From: Mastigamoeba balamuthi
Lineage: Eukaryota > Evosea > Mastigamoebida > Mastigamoebidae
Reading direction: 5' to 3'
NCBI GenBank assembly: GCA_902651635.1
Contig: CACRSC010000047.1
Span: forward strand, 162,464 to 226,463
Length of the DNA stretch: 64,000 nt
Shown here piece by piece: positions 34,540-45,458 of the stretch (positions within the stretch are counted from its first letter, which is position 1; each line of letters starts with the position of its first letter). The notes below the pieces were generated by a model that had not been told where the DNA came from, searched no databases, and saw nothing but the letters and a program-made list of their open reading frames with translations. The position numbers were made by a program, and so were the translations under genes.

Positions 34540-37162
34540 TCATGCAATGCTGGCGCCGCAGGCAGAGCAGAACCTCCCGCCCTGGGCCTTCATCCCGCAG
34601 TTGGGGCAGAAGTTCACTGGAGCCGATCCAGACTGCGGGGCAGCAGCGTGGGCAGGCGCAGACGACGCCACACGCGGGGCAGGGGCAGCGTGGGCCACAG
34701 CTGGGGCCGCAACCGGGCGCGGCGCTGGCTTGGGGGCCGCAGCAGAGCCACGCTGCGGGGCTGCCGGGGCCGCCGCACTGCTGGTCGCGTACTTGGACAT
34801 CATTCCGGGAGCGTACAGCTCTGCAGGGCAACGTCAGAACGAGCAACCAGAAAACACAAGGCTTCAAAAAAGTCAAATTAATTAAACCAACAGGAAAACT
34901 GCCAAAACCCTTTCGAAACTGAATTGGGAGCTTGGGGGAATTCCAAAAGCAGTTGCGCAGGTTGGGGACGCACCGTTGTAGCGACCGGCGTTGACCTTGA
35001 GCAGGCGGTCGAGCTCCCCGGACTTCTCGAGCCCGAAGATCTCGTCGGTGCTGCCGACGTACTTGTCGTCGATGTACACGATCGGCAGCTTGCGCGTGTT
35101 GGCCACGCGGAACACCGCGTCGCGGTCGTCCTTGGTCATGATGTCCACGGGGATCCACGGCTCAAAGTCGGGCCTCAGGTGGACTCCCTTTTTCTGTTGA
35201 ATTTTTACGGGAATTCAAGCTGTCAGCGAATATTCCCGCCCATCCAGCGATTATCAAGCGATTTCGGCACAACGGACCTCGAGGAGCTCCTGCAGGGGAC
35301 GCGTGATCTCGTTCTTGCAGCTCGTGGTAGTGTAGAAGATACGGATCTTGCCCTCGCCTCCGAGCGACTCGCGCTCGAGCACTACAACCTCGAAGATGCT
35401 GCCGGGGACGTGGACGCCGCCGAGCGTGACGTGCACGCGCCACGTGCCGGGGAAGTCCGGCGTGTACTCGACGCTGTACAGGCCCTCCGAGTCGCGCCTG
35501 ACGATGGGCTGGACGTTGGTCCTGGGGCCCTCGACGCGGACCTCGAGCTTGGCGGTGCAGCCCCTGGGGACCTCGACGCAGAAGTTGCTCGGCTGGTCCA
35601 CAATGCCGCCCGTCAGGCCGGGGCCGTACGCCCTGCACCTCGAGGCGTCGTCTGAGAGTGTTCAGCCAGTGGGATTGGTGCTTTGACAGGATGAAACAAA
35701 GCAACGATTTAACGCTATTAATTTAGCTGATTGCAAAATAAACTAAGTGCAAAGTTGCAATGAGAGCTGAGGGCTACCGTGATACTGCCCCACCATAGCT
35801 GCCCAAAAGGGGCGCTTGGCAACCAACAGAGAAGCAGAAACAGAAGGCAGAGAGGGACTTGGATGGTGAAGGCGGGAGCGCACTGAGGCGGTTCTTGAAG
35901 GCGCCCTGGTTGTCGAGGTCGCGGAAGATGCTGATGTAGGTCATCATCGAGTGCTCGTCCACCTTGGGGTTGGTCATGTCCGACGGCTCCACAATGACCG
36001 GAACTCCCTACAGTATAGTTCAGTCAGCTGACCGAAAACAAAAAAAACAAAAACGCCGACCGAGGGGGTCGAACCCTCGACCACACGGTTAAGAGCCGTG
36101 CGCTCTACCGACTGAGCTAGGTCGGCCTTCACATTTATCATACATCCAACAGAAGCCACACTTGGCGATCCACCAGCCCAGGGAGAGCAGCAGGGAGCTC
36201 ACCAGGACGTCGTGGGCCTGGTGGATGCCCTGCGAGGCGTTGTCCAGCGCGTTGGCGGGGTTCATCTCCCTGTGGCCGTTGCACAGCGACGGGTCCATCG
36301 CGTCTGAGTTGCAAACGCGTCAGCAACGCTCAGCTGAGGGGGGACAGGGCCACTGCTACTCACGGACAAGGCCGCAGATGGCGCGTCCGTCGTTCCAGTC
36401 TGCGCGGGGGCTGTGAGCGACGCCGAGGGGGTGGGCAGCGCGGACCCTTGGTGAAGTTCTTGATGTCGTACTCGGGGATCTTCGAGCGGACCCACTCGAG
36501 CAGGTCGTTCTTGGCCGAGCCCTCGTCCCCCATGCCCTGTATCTGGAACCTGCAGCGCACGCCGAATGAGCATTTCCGCGGTATGCGTGTTGGCTTGGCT
36601 CGTTTTGTCTTGTGCTTTGTTTTGTTTTGCGATTTCTGTTTGCTCTCCGGGTCTGCTCGTTTTTGCGTCGCGTTTGCCGCATTTTGCCTTGTCCTGGGCC
36701 GATGGCTGGGCGCTCCGGAGAGGGTGGGGAGGGCGTGCCTGAGGATGATGGTCCAGATGAGGCCGAGCAGCAGCTTCTGGCGCCCGTCGGCGATGTCCTC
36801 GGGGCCGATGTTGACCAGCTTGATGCCCTCCTCCTTCAGGAAGTTCAGCACGATCGTCGTGTTCTCCAGCTTCTGCATCGGCACCCTCGGGTTCTTGTTG
36901 TACCCGCCTGCCCCGCATTTCAATCTCCAATTCAGATATGTAGAGAGAGAGAGAGCGCTTTACAACGACGCTTTTCGCGAATTTGGCGGAGTGGGGGGAC
37001 GGGCGGACCGAGGGACTTCTTGGAGATGATCTCGAGGAGGTTGATGAGGAGGATGCCGTTGCTGAGGTCTGCGCAGAAGTCCTTGATGGCCAGGCCGCGG
37101 ACCTTGAGCTTGTCGTTGCACCAGCGCGTGAACGCCTTCTCCTGCATGTCGATCCAGCTCAT
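34540..37162 (-). CDS. CH-CH actin-binding, filamin repeat, glutaredoxin-like and zinc-ribbon protein
   Basis: Exons complement(34540-34820, 34974-35193, 35278-35651, 35884-36007, 36203-36303, 36364-36399, 36446-36549, 36739-36907, 37009-37162) give 520 residues, all joining in phase. CH1 (about 1-107) includes WCNDKLKVRG, LSNGILLINLLEII and LLLGLIWTIILRF. CH2 (about 108-225) includes LLEWVRSKIPEY, WNDGRAICGLV and NPANALDNA. One filamin-type Ig repeat (about 231-328) starts DASRCRAYGPGLTGG. A glutaredoxin/SH3BGRL-like domain (about 331-425) starts KIRIFYTTTSCKNE; it has one Cys at the active-site position. A Pro/Ala linker and a CxxC-CxxC zinc ribbon (Cys 499, 502, 512, 515) close the protein. 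Intron 2 is GC-AG, and intron 5 hosts a tRNA gene. It probably cross-links or tethers actin; the redox role is inferred. Confidence 0.9.
36054..36126 (-). tRNA. trnK-CUU: tRNA-Lys (CUU), nested in an intron
   Basis: Minus-strand 73-nt cloverleaf: acceptor GCCGACC pairs with GGTCGGC, D-arm TAGCTCAGTCGGTAGAGC (A box), anticodon loop CTCTTAA giving anticodon CTT, and T-arm with GGTTCGACCC (B box). A run of T follows immediately on the minus strand (36045-36050), matching a Pol III terminator. It lies on the same strand as, and inside intron 5 (36008-36202) of, the CH-CH-filamin gene. No internal tRNA intron. Confidence 0.97.
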
Positions 37163-37517
37163 CCTCGTCGTTCGGTTCGCGCTCCCTGGCTCGCTCTCTG
37201 CTCGAATCGCGTGTCTGCTGGGGGTGGCGGGCTCAATTCGTGGCGCTAACGGCCTCCGAGTGTTGTGAGCTTTGCGTTTTTCGTTATTTTCGCAACGAGA
37301 TATTTGATTGCCCAAATCTGAAACGAAATATTTAACATACCTGTATCTGGATCGGCCTGTTGGCGATCACTCGCGCAGCGGTGCGACGGCTGTCCGTCAT
37401 CCAGCAATACCACTGGGGGGAGTGGGCTCACCCCAGCCTTTCCTTGGGATGGTATCCGGGGGGTGGGAAGAAGATACGCGTATCTCCAGCGGTTTTTATT
37501 GTGTTTTCAGATATCCC
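37163..37517. promoter_or_regulatory. divergent promoter region with GATATC-type islands
   Basis: 355 bp between divergent starts. Holds AACGAGATATTTGATTG, AACGAAATATTTAAC, TGTATCTGGATC, GATACGCGTATCTCC (the same palindromic GATACGCGTATC core as in the EIF2B2-SPP gap) and GATATCCC right before the BSD gene start. Role inferred. Confidence 0.45.
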
Positions 37518-38765
37518 ATGTCTGAGGTGGAGCAGGCCATCCACGACGCGGTCGCCGACCAGGCTGCGCAGCCCGCCGAATCCGCGCCAGCTGACACGTC
37601 AGCGTCGCCGGCCCCGATCGACCCGTGCGCTGCGACCGCGTTTTTCCCGATCGTTTTTCCGCGTTTAACGCTTTTTTCTTCTTCCCTGCTTGCGGCTCTT
37701 TCGTATCTGGCAGCGTGGCGGCCGTGGCGCCGGCGCTGACAGCGCTCAGCGGGTGGTGGGGCAGCGTGGTGTCGAGCGTCAGCGACACGGTGTCCAAGAC
37801 GGTCTCCAAGACTGTGGAGACGGTCAACAACACCGTGCGCCTCCTATCCCACCGATCCGGCCCTCCCGTGCCGCCCCGCGTGCCGCGCTCTTTCGGTTTC
37901 GGCTCGCGCCACGCCCCCCGAGCGTAATCGCGTGACGTGGCGCCAATTGCCCGCTTGCTTGCTTCTTTTTTCCGTTTTTTTCCTCGATTGTTTGTTGTGT
38001 TCTGACGTTGCGTTGGCGCGGCCCAAGTCGTTGAACGAGATTGTCGACATCTGCACCAAGGACCTGGCGGACTTCTCGTCCCAGATCCGCGAGGACTCGC
38101 AGCGCGTGGTCTCTGACGTGCAGGCCGAGCGGCTGCCGACCATCCGGGCCGAAGTGCACTCGTTTGTGCGGCAGCTCGCGGTGGCCACGGGCTTCGAGCC
38201 CGTCCCGCCCTCCGAGGCCGCGCCCCAGGGGCCCTCGCCGGTGCCCGCGGCCGAGGCGGCGCTGGAGAGCTCGATCAGGAGGCAGCCCGAGGACGCCGGG
38301 GCCTTTGAGGAGTGGAGGAAGACGTTCGACCTCAACTCGATGACCGAGCAGGTCGCCGAGGTGCTCTCCAAGGACGAGACCGTCCGCACGCTGCACACGA
38401 GGCTGGTGCCCGCCGAGATCTCGTACAAGCAGTTCTGGGAGAACTACTTCTACCAGCAGCACCAGCGCCAGCAGCAGCAGGAGCAGCGCCAGGCCATCCT
38501 CACCCGTGCGCCGTCTCCCCTCCGTTATTCGACTTACGTCCAGCGGAAACCCGGCGAGCGGCCGCTCACTCGCCACACGCGGCGCAGGCGTGGCTGCCGA
38601 CGACGAGGACATCGGGTGGGAGGCCGAGGAGGACGACGGCGAGGCGGAGGCCCCGAGCGGCGAGGAGAAGAGCGAGAGCAAGCCCGAGGTAAAACTCAGC
38701 TCTCCGCGTTCGATTCCGCCAAAGGTAACCAGCTGCTCGAACAGGACAAGGAGGAGGACCAGTGA
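37518..38765 (+). CDS. BSD-domain protein, BSDC1-like
   Basis: Exons 37518-37624, 37714-37834, 38028-38505, 38588-38688, 38733-38765 give 279 residues. An acidic, disordered N terminus (EVEQAIHDAVADQ) leads to a short hydrophobic/amphipathic stretch (VAPALTALSGWWGSV) with Ser/Thr/Val heptad-like repeats (VSDTVSKTVSKTVETV). A helical region LNEIVDICTKDLADF follows, then the BSD domain (about 170-222: FEEWRKTFDL, VRTLHTRLVP, YKQFWENYFY). The C terminus is Glu/Asp-rich. This order matches BSDC1 and plant BSD-domain proteins, whose cellular role is poorly known. The last intron is only 44 bp, and the acceptor at 38027 (CCCAAG) is weak; both were chosen by phase. Confidence 0.82.
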
Positions 38766-38907
38766 CCGTCCCGCGCCCGCACCACAGTTGCAACTCTGCC
38801 CACCGATTGCGCCCAGCAGAACTCGCAATCACATGGGGCTTTCATTCTACTTTGCTATTAGTAACGTCAGCAGCCTCTGCCCGGTCGACCCGAACTCCCC
38901 ACCCGCG

Positions 38908-41406
38908 TCAGTCGAGGCGCAGCACGTAGAACGGGTCGTCGTGGACCTGCTTCGACCTGCCCTGCTCGGCGCACCTCTGGAACGCCGCCCGCTGCTGGTC
39001 CCTGAGCGCCTGCAGCTGCTTCTCGGCGAAGAGGTCGCCCGGGCGCTGCTGGCAGTACTCCTCGAAGCACTGCTGCGCCCGCTTGACGTCCTCGTCCTCG
39101 AGCGCCTGCACCGCCGCGTTGTACGCCGCCACGGCCTCGCTGGCGCCGGGGTCCGCGCTCTGGGCAAAGTCGACGACCTCGTAGACCTGTTGGGCGTCCT
39201 TGATGCCCTTGACTCTGCAGTGGCAGACCTTGCGCGTCAGCACCTGCCCCGCCACCACCGCCTGCGTCTTGGCGTCCACCAGGATGCGCGTGCCAAAGGC
39301 CTTGTTGAGGGGCTCGAGGCGCGAGGCGAGGTTGACGGAGCCGCCGAGGACGGTGTACTGCAGGCGGTTGCTCGAGCCGCTGTTGCCGACGAGGACGAGG
39401 CCCGAGGCGATGCCGATCCGGCACTTGAGGACCGGCAGCCCGCGCTTGGCCCACCGCGGCCGCGCGTCCTCGAGCTTCTGCTGTATCTCGATGGCCGCCG
39501 TGCAGGCCCTGAGCTCCGTCTGCTCCTCCTTGCCCGGGAACCCCCAGAACGCCATCACGCACTGCATAATTGCGGGGCAGAAATCAATCGAATTGGTCTG
39601 ATACTCCAAAATGGAGGGCGCGAGCGTACGTCGCCGATGAACTTGTCGACGAGGCCCCTAGTTCCCTCGATGCTGTGGGTGCAGATGTCCATGAACTCGG
39701 TGAAGACCTGCAGCAGCACTGCGCTGTCCTCGGTGTCCTCGGTCATCGGCGTGAAGTTCTCCACGTCGCAGAACATGATCGTCTCTGCATGCCGCGATAC
39801 TGACAGCGTCGCGATGTCCCCGTTGGACTGCAGCAGCCTCAGAACCTCGAGCGGCACGTACTGCGGGAATCAGGAGGTCAGTACTCATCGTTTTCATTCG
39901 CGACTTCGAGAATAGGAAAAGCAAACAGTCAAAAAACAAAACAACTGAGAAGGACCCGACCTTGTGGAAGCTGCCCAGCAGCAGCCACATCTTCTGCATG
40001 CTTTCCTGGATGGACGCCATCTCCGAGATGGACGCGTCCTTGCGCTTCTTGGAGTTGGCAGAGAGGTCTCTGTACGACTCGAGCGCAGCGGCCCTCTCGA
40101 GCTGCTTGACGACGTTGCGCAGCGGCCGCGAGATGACGACCATCGAGAGAAGCGCCGAGAACACCGCGAACACCGCGCAGAGGCCCACGGTGATGCCGAT
40201 GGTCGTGTAGATGTTCTTCTCGATGCCCGCGAAGAAGACATCGACGGGCACCGCCACGTACACGTAGATCAGCGGGAACCCCGTCCCGGGCCTCAGGTCC
40301 GCCTTCTCCACCAGCAGGTGGTACTTGCGACCCAGCACCGTCACCTTCTGCAGCGTCCCCGTCTTCCCTTGTCTCCGCAGGCGCCCCGCAGCCTGCCCGA
40401 CGTCGCGGGTGAGGTCGTCCTCGCTCTGGGCGATGGGGACCCGCGAGACATTGCCGGGGCTTCCGATGGTGATGCCCGTCTGGGCGTCGGTGGAGGAGGC
40501 GAGCAGGAAGGCCTCGTCGTCGGCGCTGACGAGCCAGACGTCGCTGGCGGGGGCCTTGTTCTGGCGCAGGTACGCGCTGGCCTCTGTCAGCGACATCATC
40601 ACTGTGAACGCCCCGCACGGGTCCACGCGCGACACGTCCGCGCCCAGCGGTGCCCACGACTTGGAGACACTGATGATCTGGAAGCTCTCGGGGACGATGA
40701 GGTACACGTCGCCCCACTGGATCGTCCCCGGCTTGCCCACTGCGCTCTTGTACCACGGTCGCTGGCGGACGTCGTAGTCAGATGAGTACTGACCCGTGTA
40801 GTCGCCGATCTCCCAGGCACTCGCCGTCGTGTTGACACGCAGGTAGTACCCCACAAACAGCCCGTCCCACTGACCACCAGGCCCCGGGTCCATGAGCCAC
40901 GCGACGGGGTCGGGGCGGTCGTAGGCCGTCAGAGGCGCAGCGCCGTAGACACCCGCGTGTCTTCCCCACCTGTCGCCCCCGCCGATGTACCAGTTGGTCC
41001 TCGGCGCGATCAGCCCCACGTCCAGCGTGTTCCTCCACATGCCCAGCAGGCCCTTGTGGCTCTCGATGCACGTTGACTGCGTCCGCGAGGCCACGTCCAC
41101 GAGCGCCGTCACTGTGCGCTCCGCGTCGACTGCGAGGGCCGTGAACGCCTGCACCGACACGTTGCTGACCGAGCGCATGAGGTTCTCGGCGGCCGTCTGC
41201 GTCGCCGACGTGGCCGTGGAGTACCAGAGGCCGATCTCGGGCCCTGCGGTGCACAGCACGCAGAGCGCCACGAGCACCGTCACCGCGAAGCGCACAGAGA
41301 CGGCGCAGCCTTGCCGCCGCTTGTGCTCGCCCTTGCGGACCTTGTCGGTGATGGTCCCCGAGGGCGTCCGGAAGAGCTCGAGGGGCGTGACGATTCTGCT
41401 CCTCAT
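38908..41406 (-). CDS. receptor adenylyl cyclase, double-Cache type, paralogue A
   Basis: Membrane receptor that makes cAMP in response to an extracellular ligand (inferred). Exons complement(38908-39561, 39630-39860, 39961-41406) give 776 residues. Order: cytosolic leader with PLELFRTPSGTI, TM1 (about 36-58), a double-Cache-like ectodomain of about 330 residues (WYIGGGDRWGR, RPWYKSAVGKPG, CGAFTVMMSLTEA), TM2 (about 400-425), a HAMP-like linker (SRPLRNVVKQLERAA), then a class III cyclase. Metal Asp 514 (FCDVENF) and 559 (KFIGD), Lys 555 and Thr 629 (adenine-type specificity), Asn 636 and Arg 640 are all present, so it should be active as a homodimer. The C-terminal tail ends DDPFYVLRLD. First of a four-gene array. 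Confidence 0.92.
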
Positions 41407-42357
41407 TCAGCCCCTCTCTGTTAACTTTGTGCTCCTCGGAGTGTTTCAGAGTTTCAATCTGCAACCGAAATGACCCTAATTTTGGCAGTTGAGATGTCCC
41501 GGCTGAGGAACAGGTACCTCTGCCCTGTGACGCCCCTCCGAAGACACCCCCTGGTGATACTCAGCAGCCACGAAGCGCGCGGCCTCGCCGGTGGCAGCCC
41601 TCGTTCGCGCAACAGAAGCTCTATTGCGCTCTTCGACGTACGCGAACTTCACGGACGGACGGAGCGCAGAAACCCGCTGTTTTCCTCGTCCGCTGATACG
41701 GATCCTTCCTTCTTCGGGGTAACCCCTCGCCATTCGCTTCATCGGCAAGATCATCCCGTGCCATTCTCCCCTGCACTGCGTTTTTCCGGTGAGGAAATGT
41801 CAAGCCGTCCTGCATTGCTCCTCGGGGTCCCTGTTGATTAAGGGCCGGTCTTCTCTGCCCGCTGTGTTCACCGTGAAAAAAGATAATCCACCCTCAGCCT
41901 AGCATGGCATTTCGTGTGGCACAGCACTGAATGAGCATACCCGGGCGAAACGAGAGCAGAGCTGCAGATCTACATCGTCAGGGTCGAATGTGCTACTGTG
42001 CCCATTGCGACTGCAATACACAAAAGCGAAGCAACAAGCGTTGATTGCTGCAGCAGCTCAAGCAGAGTGAAGAGGAAACCGGGAGGAGGAGCGAGAAGCT
42101 GGCGAGGATTCTCTCGGTCCTCTGGTTGCCCATCGTGGCGGGAATTGTCGTCTCATGCGTTCATTCACCATACCGCCACTAGGATTGAGTTAACACAGGC
42201 CTTACGAAGACACCTGGAACAACTGGGGAGTGTGCGAGGTGTCTTCGTAAGGCATTTCGCAGGCGAACGGAGCTAGGGCGAGAGAAGGAAGGAATATCGA
42301 TTTGTGATAGACTAGGGTGTCAGTGATACAGAGGGAGCTCAAGTGCGCTCGGATCCC
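41407..42357. other. spacer between cyclases A and B
   Basis: No gene. Contains one long perfect inverted repeat at 42199-42253. The rest should carry the promoter of paralogue A. Confidence 0.5.
42199..42253. repeat. perfect inverted repeat, 17-bp arms, 21-nt loop
   Basis: GCCTTACGAAGACACCT at 42199-42215 is the exact reverse complement of 42237-42253. Either strand would fold into a 17-bp hairpin. It stands alone in the spacer between two cyclase genes. Confidence 0.9.
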
Positions 42358-44878
42358 TCAGTCGAGGCGCAGAACGTAGAACGGGTCGTCGTTCTGCAGA
42401 CGGGCGCGCTCCTGCGCAGCGCACATCTGGAACTCAGCGCCGCCCTTGCTCTCGCGCAGCGCCTGCAGCTGCCGCTCGGCAAAGAGGTCGCCCGGGCACT
42501 GCGTCGTGTACTCCTCGAAGAGGTCGAGCGCAGCGCTGAGGTCGCTCTGCTCCATGGCGGCCACGGCGTCGTTGTAGAGGTGCACGGCCTGGGCGACGTC
42601 GGGGCGGGCCTCGTCGAGGCGGCAGACGACCTCGTAGACCTGCTGGGCGTCCTTGATGCCCTTGACTCTGCAGTGGCAGACCTTGCGCGTCAGCACCTGC
42701 CCCGCCACCACCGCCTGCGTCTTGGCGTCCACCAGGATGCGCGTGCCGAATGCCTTGTTGAGGGGCTCGAGGCGCGAGGCGAGGTTGACGGAGCCGCCGA
42801 GGACGGTGTACTGCAGGCGGTTGCTCGAGCCGCTGTTGCCGACGAGGACGAGGCCCGAGGCGATGCCGATGCGGCACTTGAGGATCGGCAGCCCGCGCTT
42901 CGACCACCGCGGGCGCGCGTCCTCGAGCCTGCGCTGTATCTCGATGGCCGCGGAGCACGCGCGGAACTCGATCCTGTCCTCCTGGCCCGGGTAGCCCCAG
43001 AACGCCATCACGCACTAAGTTGCGAAAAAAAAACAAAGTCAGTATGAGGACCACAATGATGAACTCATTGCAACGCACGTCGCCGATGAACTTGTCGACG
43101 AGGCCGCCGTACTCGTCGATGCTCTTGGTGCAGATGTCCATGAACTCGGTGAAGACCTGCAGCAGCACCGCGTGGTCCTCCGTGTCCTCTGTCAGCGGCG
43201 TGAAGTTCTCGATGTCGCAGAACATGATCGCCTCTGGCCTCCTCGACACGGATAGCTGCGCGATGTCTCCGTTCTTCTGCAGCAGCCGCAGCACCTCGAG
43301 CGGAACGTACTGCGGGGACGGATATGGTCAGAAAAGGTATTAAACTCAAAGTGCTATTTCCATGCCAAAAATAAAGTCTGAGACTGCAGATGATAATGGC
43401 CACTGGCCACATACCCGGTGGAAGCTGCCCAGCAACAGCCACATCTTCTGCATGCTGTCCTGGATGGAGGACATCTCTGAGATGGACGCGCCCGTCGAGC
43501 GAGAGTTGGGCGTGATGCCTCTCCACGAGTCCAGAGCGGCGGCCTTCTCGAGCTGCTTGACGACCGACGCCAGAGGCCGCGAGATGACGACCATCGAGAG
43601 CACAGACGAGCCCAGCGCGAAGACGACGCAGAGGCCCACGGTGATGCCGATGGTCGTCCCGATGTTCCGCTCAATTCCCGCGAAGAAGACGTCGACGGGC
43701 ACCGCCACGTACACGTAGATCAGCGGGAACCCCGTCCCGGGCCTCAGGTCTGCCTTCTCCACCAGCAGGTGGTACTTGCGACCCAGCACCGTCACCTTCT
43801 GCAGCGTCCCCGTCTTCCCTTGCCTCCGCAGGCGCCCCGCTGCCCGTCCGACGTCGCGGGTGAGGTCGTCCTCGCTCTGGGCAATGGGGATCCGCTGCAC
43901 ATCCCCCGGCGCCACGGTGATGCCCGTCTCTGCTTTGGTGGAGGAGGCGAGCAGGAAGGCCTCGTCGTCGGCGCTGACGAGCCAGACGTCGCTGGCGGGG
44001 GCCTTGTTCTGGCGCAGGTACGCGCTGGCCTCTGTCAGCGACATCATCACTGTGAACGCCCCGCACGGGCTCACACGCGACACGTCCGCGCCCAGCGGTG
44101 CCCACGACTTGGAGACGCTGATGATCTGGAAGCTCTCGGGGACGATGAGGTACACGTCGCCCCACTGGATCGTCCCCGGCTTGCCCACTGCGCTCTTGTA
44201 CCACGGACGGGTTCGGGCGTCGTAGGTGGTCGAGTTCTGGCCCGTGTAGTCGCCGATCTCCCAGTCGCTGGACGTCGTGTTGACACGCAGGTAGTACCCC
44301 ACGAAGACGCCGTCCCACTGGCCCCCGGGGTCCATGAGCCACGCGACGGGGTCGGGGCGGTCGTAGGCCGTCATGGGCGCAGCGCCGTAGACACCCGCGT
44401 GTCTTCCCCACCTGTCGCCCCCGCCGATGTACCAGTTGGTCCGCGGAGGTATCAGCCCCACGTCCAGCGTGTTCCTCCACATGCCCAGCAGGCCCTTGTG
44501 GCTCTCGATGCACGTCGACTGCGTCCGCGAGGCCACGTCCACGAGCGCCGTCACTGTGCGCTCCGCGTCGACTGCGAGGGCCGTGAACGCCTGCACCGAC
44601 ACGTTGCTGACCGAGTGCATGAGGTTCTCGGCGGCCGTCTGCGTCGACGACGTGGCCGTGGAGTACCAGAGGCCGATCTCGGGCCCCGCGCTGAGCAGCA
44701 CGCAGAGCGCCACGAGCACCGTCACCGCGAAGCGCACCGAGACCTCGCACTTGCAGTTGCGCGCGCGGTCTCTGAGGCCCCGCGACTCGAGTTTTCTGCT
44801 CTTCTGCCTGATGGTCCCCGAGGGCGTCCTGAAGAGCTCCAGCGGAGCCACGGTGGAGTTCCGCAGCACGTTCTGCAT
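42358..44878 (-). CDS. receptor adenylyl cyclase, double-Cache type, paralogue B
   Basis: Exons complement(42358-43014, 43079-43309, 43415-44878) give 783 residues with the same intron positions as paralogue A. The N-terminal leader again holds PLELFRTPSGTI. The ectodomain is nearly identical to A but lacks two residues at DPGGQWDG and differs around PGDVQRIP. Catalytic residues are complete: Asp 520 and 565, Lys 561, Thr 635, Asn 642, Arg 646. The intron before exon 3 ends in TTAG rather than CAG. The tail ends DDPFYVLRLD. TTTAAAA about 50 bp upstream of the ATG (minus strand, 44929-44936) is a possible TATA element. Confidence 0.92.
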
Positions 44879-45458
44879 GGCCCTGCTGAACTATGAGAAG
44901 AGGCCAGTGGCCTATCAATTAGGGACCCTTTTAAACGAGTGGTTCGCGATCTATTATTGGGGGGCGAGGAAATGGCTGGCGGGGAATACTATCTGCGGAT
45001 AAATTAGCTCCTCGTTTCGCGGGTCACGAATTCCGCGGCAGTCGGCAGGACATCAGCGGAGTTGCACCAGCAGAACGACACCCCCCCGCACTCCCACGGC
45101 ACTTTGCAGGCTCCGCGGGGCCGCTGGACCTGAGCGCTCCAGAATTCCCGGATTTTATTTTTCCACTCCTGCTTTTCCGGGGTCCTTGTGAACCTCGACC
45201 GAGTTAAAGGAAAAACGACAACGACCGACTCTCGACATGCGCGAATGCATTCTGCACGGAATTCGAATGCTTCCGCAATAGCACCACCAGAGTGAGACTC
45301 GAATTGGAGTGATAGAGCGGATACCACCAGTGGGGCTTCACCCTCCGAAGTGGTGTTTCAGTGCCATTTCCAGGCCACCACGAAATCGGGTGTGCAGAGT
45401 GCATTGTTGATGTGTTTTCTATGGAACTGATGGCCATAACCGCGGCTCTGTTATCAGT
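44879..45458. other. spacer downstream of the truncated paralogue C
   Basis: I searched it for a lost cyclase domain on the minus strand (FCDVENF, KFIGD, VMAFWG, YTVLGG). None was seen, so the catalytic exons are absent rather than merely frameshifted. Confidence 0.55.

Noticed and set aside
34540-34803. Stand-alone small zinc-ribbon protein
   Set aside because: The frame joins in phase to the glutaredoxin exon via 34820/34974, so it is the last exon of the filamin-type gene.
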